Assembly (NCBI GenBank): GCA_950295325.1
Contig: OX485807.1
Coordinates: forward strand, 29,051,666-29,111,665
DNA: 60,000 nucleotides
Source: Polytrichum commune
Lineage: Eukaryota > Streptophyta > Polytrichopsida > Polytrichales > Polytrichaceae
Direction: 5' to 3'
In this document: positions 1 to 9,798 of the stretch, in pieces
Numbering within the stretch: position 1 is the first letter of the stretch
Layout: each line of letters opens with the position of its first letter
The notes under the pieces: generated by a model
What the model saw: only the letters and a program-made list of their open reading frames with translations
The model's database searches: none
What the model was told of the DNA's origin: nothing
Position numbers and translations under genes: made by a program

Positions 1-226
1 GATATAAAGACTCCACTCACTTACCTCACAGTCAAAGCTGCCATTTTCTGGAGTCTTTTCAACCAAGTCCATATGTATATATGCCAGTGAGTTCAAGTTT
101 CAAGCCAAGGAATATACAGTCAACAGTATGTACTCCACTTGGGGCAACAACAGGGAACTACACTGAATTTGATATGATATTTAGTGCCACCGATTCTGAT
201 TGTCTTGCTCAATACTAAGTGTAAGA

Positions 227-574
227 TAGGGGTGGCAATTTCCGTCCAAATTTCAGATGTGCCTAGTTGGGATGCTGAAACTATTTTTTTTTGTAATTTT
301 TGAGCGCTCTGCAAAGCTGGTGCAAGAGCAACTATGAAAAAATCAAAATTTTCCAGCATGTTTACGATTTCCTACAAAATTTTAAAGGAAACCTTGTAGA
401 GTGACCAACCCTCGCACATAAGGTACGTGGTATATCCACAGGGTGGATTTCTAAAACCGACCGCTGGCAGCATTAAACTGACTGTTGGCAGCGCTGTGAA
501 CGGTAAAAGCACCTTGATAGGTGCTTCCGACATAGGGGTTGACTTTAGGACCCGCACGGAAATTGCCACCCCTA
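227..574. repeat. hAT-type MITE with TAGGGGTGGCAA ends
   Basis: The left end reads TAGGGGTGGCAATTTCCGT and the right end is its reverse complement, giving inverted termini of about 19 bp around a roughly 350-bp non-coding body. TAGGGGTGGCAA is a terminal sequence well known from plant hAT-superfamily non-autonomous elements. An 8-bp target duplication is not clean: the flanks (GTGTAAGA and CCTTAGAA) match only in part, so the copy is probably old. A related element lies at 29638-29942. Confidence 0.6.
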
Positions 575-1634
575 CCTTAGAATGCGGTGGAGTGTCACCA
601 ACACTAAATGTTAACCCAACATTATTTGTCACTCCATGTAATTTTTGTTGGGGATTATAGGTTTACGGTGTTGTAATTACTGTCACTTACCAAGTGGTTT
701 TTCATCCAAGATTCAATCATCCGTGACAATGTTTCATCACAAGTTGTTGACGAGAGAGAAGGTAGGGTTTTGGCCAATGGATGAACTCGTCCATCATCCA
801 CGACAATATTTGTTCACTTATTCATAAGAAGCGGCATCTAAAAACATTTCTACAGTGACTTAACACACTGTATGATATTGAATATCATGTTTGGTGTACA
901 TACATGCTCACTCAAATAAATGTCGAGTTCGAAATTAAAGAGAATGAAGACATTTCTTCATCAGTCCACACCCTAGACTCCATAGGTAACTTTTGGGCGA
1001 CTTGCAAGTTAAACCATGGATCATGAAGTCGTCCCAAGGCTCTGTGAAATATGTGATTAGCTGTTGAACTTGTCCTAGGACGACTTTGGTTTACACCAAG
1101 GGGGGGAAAAAGGTTAGAGTGACCATGAAGTTCGAGGTCCCCAAAAGGCACGTTTTAAGGCCTACATTATCTGCTGACATCGTCCAATGGGTTTTGCGGT
1201 GGGAGAGGCAAAAGCGGTGCTCTAGTAGAAAAAGGCAAAGACCCATGACGATGAGTTGTTTTAATGAATGTTTTTTTGGGGAAGAGAAGATGAAGACAAG
1301 AGGAAACAAGAGAATGGTCAAACTTGAATTTTTTCCTCTCTTCAAAACTACCCTTTTTGAGCATGTGTTAAAAAAATCAGCACATTTGCTTTTGGTGCAT
1401 GGTCATTCCTCTTGGCCCACATTCGGTTTACACCTAGTGAGGGGGCGCAAAGGCTTTGTGAAATTGTTTTTTTAAAGGAAATCGGACCATGGATGTTGGA
1501 CCATCAAGTCGGACCATGGAAAAGGCCCTCCTCCATGGTCCCATTTCATGGTTCATGGTGTAAAAGGACCCTCAGGTTGAAATTCCTTGAAGCGAAGCGA
1601 AGCGAACCTAATCTAACGTAACCTAATCTAATCT
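575..1634. other. Intergenic, no gene recognised
   Basis: No convincing coding region is seen. The stretch 1480-1560 holds several CCATGG palindromes and GGACCATG repeats, and 1585-1635 is a short array of CTAATCTAA-like and GCGAA motifs beside the next element. Open frames here lack any recognisable motif and overlap on both strands. Confidence 0.5.
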
Positions 1635-2136
1635 AAGGGCCACTTCACACACGAGACTGAAAGCCCGTGACCATTGTACTTCAAGCACTCTCATTGGTGG
1701 AAAGGGTGGAGCCGGTCCAAGTTCGCTTCACACTACGCTTGAGGGACCAACGGAGTATGTGAATGCAAGATGGATGTAAAGTCTACATGGGATCCTACAT
1801 GGCATCAAATGGATCATTTTTCATGGTCACTTGGATTATTTTCCAAAACCACCTTTTGGAGGTAGGCCTAACACAAAACCGGGAGACCATGACACTCCGA
1901 ATGCTCACAACCGTTGATTTATTACGTTGTATCATGTGTGAGCACCCGCATGAATAGAAATTCATTGCAATAGCATTCGGGTGAGGGCCCGGTCACATAT
2001 GTCTTCACACTACACTTGAGGGTTCATGACCACACTCCAAGATTTTGGAGGTGTGTTGGGACGGCCTTTGGACACTTTCTTTTGGGCTCGCACAGTTTCA
2101 TGGTCACGGCTCTTGGCTCGTGTGTGAAGTGGCCCT
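1635..2136. repeat. 0.5-kb TIR element, copy 1
   Basis: The element opens with AGGGCCACTTCACACACGAG and closes with the inverse CTCGTGTGTGAAGTGGCCCT. The inverted similarity continues inward through a GTGACCA motif. No transposase is encoded, so this is a non-autonomous DNA element. Other copies are at 23674-24160 (inverted) and 31770-32732 (interrupted). They share internal blocks such as a conserved CTCTCATTGGTGGAAA segment and an ACACAAAACCGGGAGACCAT segment. Confidence 0.7.
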
Positions 2137-4993
2137 GACCTAACCCAACTTAGCGGAATTCATCCGCTCTCTCATCGGCTGTCTGTGTCGGGGTTAGTAA
2201 CTGAAGCTGGAGGGAGATCAGTGGTCCTGATTTTGACTCTGGCAGCTTAAATCTTGTTTGGAAGGGAACTTCATCAAGAGAAGGACTCATCAGGAGTTTG
2301 GAGAATGAATTTAGCCTGACCCTACATCACTATGACGATATGACATCGATTGGGGCGTCCGGCAGGCTTTAACGAGCTGAGACTCATCATCAAGCTTGAA
2401 GAAAGCCAGGAAAGCCAGGTTGAAGGTGAAACAGAAGTCTGCACATCATCACGGTTCACGAAGCTGATGAAGCAGAAGTCTGAACTTAACTTTTTCTTAA
2501 CTCACTTACAGACAGGACTACAGGAAGGAAATCATCCTGGAGAAACTTGCAGCAGTGCAGCAGCCTGGCACAGGTTTGGGCTAAAATAGGTAAGTGAGTC
2601 AGAGCTTGCAGGACGGTGTAAGTTTTGACTTACTTACATCCCATCCTTTCACATGAGGCTGAGTCCTTTCAACTTTCAAGCTTCGCATCGTCTTGAAAGG
2701 ATCGGTTTGTCTGTTGTTCGACCCTCGTTTTCAGCTCCTGATGTGGAGTCGATGCCCCCTGCGTGATCATGGTGATGAGGAGAAGTTAATTAGAACTAAC
2801 TTAAGAAATGGGCCTTGTTGTCTTGTTGGAATGATGCGGCATCTAGGTACCTTAGGTGCCGTTAATCTGCAACGGTAAGTGAATCTTTTGGATCCCATCC
2901 CCATAAGTTAAGTAGAGTCTGTAGTTGTTTCTGTGGTTTCTCGAGACACACATAAAAGTTTCTGGGTTTTGTTTTTTTTCGTATTTTTGGTTAAAGTTTT
3001 TGGGGTTTTCACTTTACCTTTTACGGCACTCCCGGCCTTGAACTTTCCCACTTCGTGGTATCTGCTTCCTACCTGCACGAGGCTGGATCCCAGATGATGA
3101 GAGTCAAGCAGCAACAACAACACCAACAACAACAAGCAGCGGTGGCCGGCCTTGTGTCCCTTCCTCCCATGAGTCGCTCCTGCCATAGCTGAATGATGTG
3201 GGTGATGTCAGTAGTCTTCTTCTTTCGAATGCGCACCTTGCTTCGGTTGATGTGCACCTTCACAACAGCAATTAACGCCCACCTGCAGGTAATTGGCTAA
3301 GTGTGTTGGATCGTCTCTCACTGGAGTTGTATAAGAAATTCGTTTGTTGACTGGATCGGAGGTGTGGTGGTGTCAAGCATGAAGATGGCGGTGAGGAAAT
3401 GAGGGAAAGTTGAGTGTCTGGATAAGTCTACGGTGGGTGGGGGATCTAAGAGAGCAGGGTTTGAATTTTTGGGTTGGATTCTGGGCGTGGATGATGGGCC
3501 CGGAGGGTTTGTTGATTCATCTTGGAGTTATACCTGCCGATTTAACCTTAGAGGAGAAGATTCGTGTAGGTGCATGAACTTTTCTTTCTTCATATTCTCC
3601 TTCATCGCCGTCGTGGTGTGCAAGAGAAGAAGCATCGTTGTAAGGGAGGAAGGATATGTTAGCATCTATGTCGGCCGAGGGTTTCGCGGGTAGCAAGAGC
3701 ATTCGTAGGTCGACCGGAAACTTGAGGAGCTTTGGTTTGAAGCTTGGTCAACCTAGAGCTTCATACCCAGAGTTGACCAATTCAACATGTGGGTGACATC
3801 AGTTTGTTGATGAGTGAGTGAGTCCGTCCGTCCGTCCGTCCGCTTTTGTTTTGATTCACTTCTTGGTGCGAGGTAGGCCCATAATCATCATCTTCTACTT
3901 CAATTGAAAATCTCATCTTCCACCATATATGGCTTCCTTTGGCTGTCTCTGTTTTCCTGCACGACCCAGTTTGGAAACAGTGGATTTTCCGACCTTGTGT
4001 TCGATGTTGCGATGGAAGAGATGTCTTCCTCAATCAACTTGGATTGTTGGCAGGACCGATCAATACACTTGATGCACAAAAATTGAATTGATCTTAGTCC
4101 TAGTGTCTAATCTCGCTTTCTTAACCCTGTTCTAATGTTATCCACCGTCAAAACATTTACGGCTCTGAATTGGACTAGTAACTCTCTTTTTGGGTTGGCT
4201 ATGGAGATTTTCTTGCAGTGGGCCGATTAGGAAAATGGTTGACACACCCTAAGTGAAGTTAAGTCCCTCTCTGTTTTGGTGCCTCCAGCTAAAGATCCGG
4301 ATGGGACTGGGCCAGAAACCCTAAATCCGTTTTGTGATCACCAGGGCTCCGAACGTGATTGATCGTCTTTGTGGATTTGGAAGTGTGTTATGCACAACCG
4401 GGTTTATCAGGAACATCTTCACCTTCAGAACACCACCACCCTCTTCCCAGATGTATGAAGTACGAAGTACACAACACTGTGCCACAGATCAATTCTCCAC
4501 TCTTGCCTTCGCTTTTGAAGTTCCTCACTCTACAAACCTAGCCGAAAGTATGATTGATTGCCCCATGGGCTGTATATTCTCCACTATGGGGATGTTCTCG
4601 CCGTTCTTTTCCACTCCACAAACATAACCAATGGGGGTGTTTTCGCTGATACACAATTTCCTCCATTTTTTGAAAGCTCTGCATCTTGAAATGTCTTCCC
4701 TGCGAGGTTCTTTGGTTGAAGTCTGATGTTTGCTGCATCTGTTTCTCTATCATCTAGCAGCTTCGAAGGAATTGGCTTCTCGGTAGTTTAGATACTGAGG
4801 AGGCAAGTAGACCTAATTTTTGTATGTGTGTTTTTGGATGCAGTTGCAGTATCTAGGTCACGAGTGCACTGAAGAAAATCAATATTGACAATGGAGGATG
4901 GGTTGGTGTCAAGACCTGGAGCAGGATTCGAGTGGTTGTTGTGTATATTGAGGTGAAGAGGGGGGCTACGTGCTTTGATGGGATTATAGAGCC
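2137..4993. other. Long upstream region of the OCTOPUS-like gene
   Basis: About 2.9 kb lies between the TIR element and the next start codon, with no recognisable protein. It contains a CAA-rich run (about 3108-3140) and a GTCC run (about 3823-3842). Part may be promoter or untranslated leader of the gene starting at 4994, including possible non-coding exons, but no transcript boundary can be fixed from sequence alone. Confidence 0.35.
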
Positions 4994-6691
4994 ATGGAGA
5001 AAGGAGGAAACTTTCGGCCTGTGTGCAAATGGCACCCGAGACAACAAGGGGAAGGTGTGTGTGCACAATGCCTGCGAACTTCGCTGGAGAAGCTGGCTGC
5101 ATACCAAGGGGAGTACCAAGAGACACTGGACCCGTACTCGGAGGCATTGTCAACGAGTTCTTTGACCGATTTCTCTAGAGAGAAGGATGGCAACTTCCAT
5201 AACTTTCAGCCGAGTTACCCAAGTGTGACCTATAGAACTCGTAGTAAAAAGGAACCACAGCAGCAACAGGACTCCTCGCGATCAAAGGGAAGCACATCAT
5301 CGGATCATCATTCTCAGAAACAACAGCATAAAGACTCCAGTAGTTCTTCTTCCAAGACCAAGCTCTCCTGGGGGGGAGCAGTCCATCGCATCGCTCTTTT
5401 AAGAAGCGCGTTCACATCATTATGGAGGTCGGACAGGCAAACAGAAGACTTGGATGACAAGAGGAAGGATTCAAGCAAGGCTGGGGTTAAGTATCATCAT
5501 CAGGGGAGAGGTGCCTCCGGCCAGAATGGATTCGAAGAAGGGAGGAAAGAGAGGGTTTACGGTTTGAATGGTGAATCCTATGGAGTTCACAGTGACAAAT
5601 CACTCCCTGTAATGCATTCTGAGGGCAGTAATGGGGATTTGAGGCGAACTGCAACTAGCACAAGGCTTCATCCATGGGGAGGGTCATTCGTATCAAAATT
5701 CACTCACAGAACCAGCACTGGGGAAGAAACTCACACAAGGTGGAGGAGAAGCAAGAGCAGTCGGGAGACGAAACGAGGAAATCATGCGATGGACTCGGAC
5801 CATTCAGCTACTGATTACGGCCCTCGAACTCCAAACGATCGAATCTATGACGTTCCTTCTCCACAGCCAGCGCCGCACTCAAGCACCAAAGCATCTCCCT
5901 GGAGGTTTTTCTCTAGGTCGACTAGTCGCCGCAGTCCACACATGGGATTCAAACATGCAGACAAGAGCGAAACACCGAAGAGCTCCTCTGGCCTTGCTGA
6001 AACCCCGAAGTCCACAAGGAACAACAATGGCAGCAGCAGTAGTTACAGTAACCCTGTGTCCCGAGGAGTGTCTCCGAAACCTGACCTTCCTGTGTCTACT
6101 ACATCCGCATTTTCCTCTCCCTCTTTGGCGAAGATTGACGCAAGATCAAGAGTGCCACATGGCAGTAAGAGTACTTCCTGGTCAAGGGCGTTGTCACCTC
6201 CCAGCAGCAACAAGCTTAGCCCTTTGTATCTTGCTGCAAGGCTGAAGGAACCTAATTTGGTGAACTGTGAGAGGAACTCGGAAGCATCAGGGGAGCTTGT
6301 TGCCGAAGTTCGATTGAATGATGTCAATGGGAAAGGTGTGCTTGTCCCCGCATATGATGGCGTACATGATGTCGTTGTCACTGCACATGCACTGCCTGCC
6401 GTGATGCACATGGATGATGAGGAAAGTGCAAGTGTGCATACTTTGTCTGCAAAGGCTCTGTCACAAGCTCCGGCTACCTCTCAAGTCAAAACCGAGAGGA
6501 TTCCAAGCGCTCCACTCAATCAAAAAGTAAACCGGCCACGGAGCTCTCTTGTACATGCATCAAAGTCCGCAAATTACAAACGTTCGGATGTCTCGAGGGG
6601 AGCTGAGGCTCGCAAAAGCTCAATGCCAGGGACTGCTGCGGAGGCACCTCTTTACCGAAGTAGCAGGGGGAAGGCAAGTCTTGCAAGCTAA
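4994..6691 (+). CDS. OCTOPUS/DUF740-like plant protein (565 aa)
   Basis: Single-exon open frame of 565 residues. The start ATG sits in a very good context (GAGCCATGGAG). Near the N-terminus is the pattern Cys11-x2-His14-Pro-x7-Cys23-x2-Cys26-Leu, a putative metal-binding knuckle that resembles the N-terminal motif of the plant OCTOPUS/UPF0503 (DUF740) family. In Arabidopsis those are polar, membrane-associated proteins acting in phloem and vascular patterning. The remainder is low complexity: Gln and Ser-rich runs (about residues 86-120), then long basic Ser/Arg/Pro segments with several SP and TP sites. No transmembrane helix or enzyme domain is visible. The family call rests mainly on the N-terminal knuckle and the basic disordered layout, so it is moderate. 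Function in this organism is inferred only. The stop is TAA at 6689-6691, and a tandem array follows 0.5 kb downstream. Confidence 0.65.
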   Translation: MEKGGNFRPVCKWHPRQQGEGVCAQCLRTSLEKLAAYQGEYQETLDPYSEALSTSSLTDFSREKDGNFHNFQPSYPSVTYRTRSKKEPQQQQDSSRSKGSTSSDHHSQKQQHKDSSSSSSKTKLSWGGAVHRIALLRSAFTSLWRSDRQTEDLDDKRKDSSKAGVKYHHQGRGASGQNGFEEGRKERVYGLNGESYGVHSDKSLPVMHSEGSNGDLRRTATSTRLHPWGGSFVSKFTHRTSTGEETHTRWRRSKSSRETKRGNHAMDSDHSATDYGPRTPNDRIYDVPSPQPAPHSSTKASPWRFFSRSTSRRSPHMGFKHADKSETPKSSSGLAETPKSTRNNNGSSSSYSNPVSRGVSPKPDLPVSTTSAFSSPSLAKIDARSRVPHGSKSTSWSRALSPPSSNKLSPLYLAARLKEPNLVNCERNSEASGELVAEVRLNDVNGKGVLVPAYDGVHDVVVTAHALPAVMHMDDEESASVHTLSAKALSQAPATSQVKTERIPSAPLNQKVNRPRSSLVHASKSANYKRSDVSRGAEARKSSMPGTAAEAPLYRSSRGKASLAS

Positions 6692-7199
6692 ACGAGATCA
6701 CCCTTTCTCAAAAGGGGGATGTACTTGAGAGAGTTCATGAGAATCCGTTTGGAAGATGCCTTTGCAGTCAACTAAACTCTTAACGTCATCTTCATGAAGC
6801 GGATGTCAGCAGAATTCGAGGACCGCCTGATGACATGCTTGAGGAAATTGGAAAGTTAATCCTGGAGAAGAAGTTTGTTGTAAAGTTGTGCAAGAAGGTG
6901 TGACAACACTTGTCACTCACTGATTTGTGCCAGCACCCGCTCACTGGTGTTGTCTGATTTCGATGGACCCGGGTACATCATGGATGGATTTTTACTACTC
7001 CAATTGCAAGATGCAATACGGCATTGAGACAAGTGTACATCTCCCTTTCTGAAGCAACCCTTGAAACACAAGAAGCCAGGCATAAGCTCACGTTTTGCCA
7101 TCACGATCTTCCAGCAGATTGGATACCGGTTTGGCTCCTTTCATCTGTGCAATAAGGTTGTGATGGTTTCTCAAATTCTGGAGTGACCTAAACTGGAGT
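6692..7199 (+). other. Probable 3' untranslated region
   Basis: Non-coding sequence directly downstream of the OCTOPUS-like stop codon. No second gene is recognised. It is likely to hold the 3' UTR, but no clear AATAAA-type polyadenylation signal fixes the end. Confidence 0.3.
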
Positions 7200-9060
7200 G
7201 CTGGACATGGGGAAGGAACGAATACCTACCTCTATTGATGCTGTAGTGGATGGATTACGGTGCTGGCCGTTTTCTTTCGCCTGCCGAATCCAAAATTGCA
7301 GGAACATTTTATAGGCCTGATGTGAAGGGAGGAATGAGTAGAGTGAGCTGTATTATTTCCTAGCACCGCCTGGTTTGCCATCTACTCAAGATTTCAGAAG
7401 TCTGGATTTCGAAGGCTAGGGTTGTTGCTTCGTAGTATAATGAGTGAGGGTGGCCTGTAAAGATACGTAGCTTTCTGTTGTACATTGAGAAAGTAGGGAT
7501 GAAGGTTGTTGCAGCCACATGATTCTTTGGAGCACCGTCTCCGTCTGCTCCCAGGCATAGATAAAACATTTTGTTCATAACTGAGATGTTCGTATGTGGA
7601 CAGATTGAATGTCGATGAAGTACTCACTGCGTCATCATTGTAAACTGCCGTCAGAGATTCATTGCAGGAATGTTTGTAGGCCTCATGTCAAGGAAGGAAT
7701 AGAGTGAGCTGTATTATTTCCTCGCACTACCTGGTTTGCCGTCCACTTATTCTCCGAGGATTTGAAGGCTGTGGCTGTTGTTGCTTCGGAAGATAACGAG
7801 TGATACTGGCCTGCAAATTTACTTTAGCTCTTCATTGTACATTGAGAAGTAGGGTCGAAGGTTGTTGTCATCCGTCACATGATTCTTTGGAGCATTGGCT
7901 ACGTCTGCTCCCAGGCATAGATAAACATTTTGTGCAGAATTGAGATGCTTGGGTGGACAGAAAGAATTTCGGTGAAGACTCATGATTTCTTGCTTGCACA
8001 TATCACCGGATCAGAAAAACGTGACCTACTTTGAAATTTGTCTACGCCTATTGAAGCTGCAGTCGATTATGGCGTTGGCTGTTCACACTGCTCAATCCGA
8101 AACCTCTGTATGTATCATTGCAGGAGCGCCTGAAAGGCCTGACGTGAATGGAGGAGTTGTGTGAGCCGTGTTATTTCCTCGCGCAGCCTCATTTGCCCGC
8201 CACTCAAGCTCCGAGAATTCAAAGGCTAGGGTTGCTACTTTGTAGTACAATGAGTGAGAGTGGCCTCTATAGATACGTAGCTTTCAGTTGTACATTGAGA
8301 CTCAGGGATGAAGGTTGCTGTCACTTGATTCTTTGGAGCATAGTCTCTGTCTGTATAATGAACAATTTGTGTACAATTGAGACGCTCGTGTGTAAACAGA
8401 ATGGATATTGAAGCACTTCATCACAATCGTAAACTGCCCGTTGAGAGATTCAGCGTAGGAGGATTTTATAGGCCTAATGTCAAGGAAGGAGTAGAGTGAG
8501 CTGAAGTGTTTCCTAGCACTGATGAGAATATCGGGGAAGCACTCACTTCGTCATGACTTGCTTGCACATCACTAAATCGGGAAACCTGACCTAAGTGCAA
8601 TTTTACCTATATCTATTGATGCTGAAACGCATTATGGTGTTTCACCTGCTCGTTAAAAAACCGCTGCCGAGATTCATTGCAGGAGCGTTTAATAAGCCTA
8701 ATGTGAAGGAGGCAGTATAGAGCTGTAGTGTTCTTACCACTGCCTGATTCGCCGTCCACTCAAGCTCCGAGAATTAGAAGGCTACGGTTGTTGCTTCATA
8801 GGAAGTATAAAGATTGAGGGTAGCCTATACAGATACATACCTTTCAGTTGTACATTGAGACTTCGGGATGAAGGTTGCTGCTGTCACAAGATTCTTCGGA
8901 GTCTCCGTCTGCTCCCAGGCATAAGCTTAGCTAAACATTTTGTTCACAATTGAGACACTCGTGTGCGGACAGAATATATATCGGTGAAGCACTCACTTCG
9001 TCACGACTTGCTTCCACATCACTCGACCGGGAAAACCTGACCTAATTTTCCTTTTTGTAT
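7200..9060. repeat. Diverged tandem array, about five units
   Basis: Units are marked by an AGGCCTNATGTNAAGG motif at about 7314, 7677, 8136, 8470 and 8693, so spacing varies from about 220 to 460 bp. Other shared blocks are a TTTCCTNGCACNNCCTG segment, GTTGTACATTGAGA, ATTCTTTGGAGC and CTGCTCCCAGGCATA. Units differ by deletions and substitutions, so the array is old. No open frame is conserved between units. Several units carry a TTCATTGCAGGA stretch that resembles a splice acceptor. Confidence 0.7.
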
Positions 9061-9798
9061 TTGTATGCACCTTGTCAGGTGTAAGAGACCTCCTAGTTAA
9101 GTGCTTGTCTACCATGAGTCAGATGACATGAGCACACTCCACATGGATTGCACCAATAGGAGGCACGATAATTGAGGTCAAATCCACTCTTCAACTAGAA
9201 TCACAACTTCTCACTTTCAGTGCTCTTTGTGTTTACTAACTTGTCTTTGTTTCATGTGTTGGGGATGCTTGGAGTCGTTGGCACCAGCAATTGCATGCTT
9301 GTGACAGTCTGTCACCTTTGTTAAATCTATGTGAAGGAAACAAATGATATAAAAATCTCACAACATGAAACATGAGCAGCATTTCTTTAATGAAAGTAAT
9401 CCATTAAGTGTGAATCAGCATTGATCCACAGTAAAGAAATCAAGAAACGCAGTTACATATTGCCCGAGGCTAAATAAGGAGTCGGGTCTTTCCGGTATTG
9501 CCAGCGTGCTCAACAAATCAGCCAAACTATGTGCTTTGAGCCTTATCTAGTGCCCAACCTGAGATAAGTACATCCAGATGGCACCTTACATGATCAGAAT
9601 ATTCGAAGTGTGGGACAATCTATGTTCAAGTAGAAGAGACAACCACATCACTGCCACCTGGAAAAGCATCGACCACATTTTGGTGAGATGTGCCTCTCCA
9701 TCCAACCAGCGAATGAGCTCCTCAAAATTGACAACCAAGATGTGTCGCAGTGGAGGATCCATTTAAAAGAAAGCTCATGTACTACTCTCCCCAACATA
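9061..9798. other. Intergenic between array and HOTHEAD-like gene
   Basis: No coding region is recognised. It lies downstream (3') of the minus-strand GMC oxidoreductase and may contain its 3' untranslated region. Confidence 0.35.

Noticed and set aside
1086-1475. Open frame of 129 codons on the plus strand with an overlapping minus-strand frame
   Set aside because: No recognisable motif, overlapping open frames on both strands, and repeat-like sequence around it.
2350-2589. Open frame of 79 codons upstream of the OCTOPUS-like gene
   Set aside because: No known domain; could be part of a non-coding leader. Nothing supports translation.
5784-6245. 153-codon frame inside the OCTOPUS-like gene
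   Set aside because: Shadow frame of the real gene, in a Ser/Arg-rich region where alternate frames stay open.
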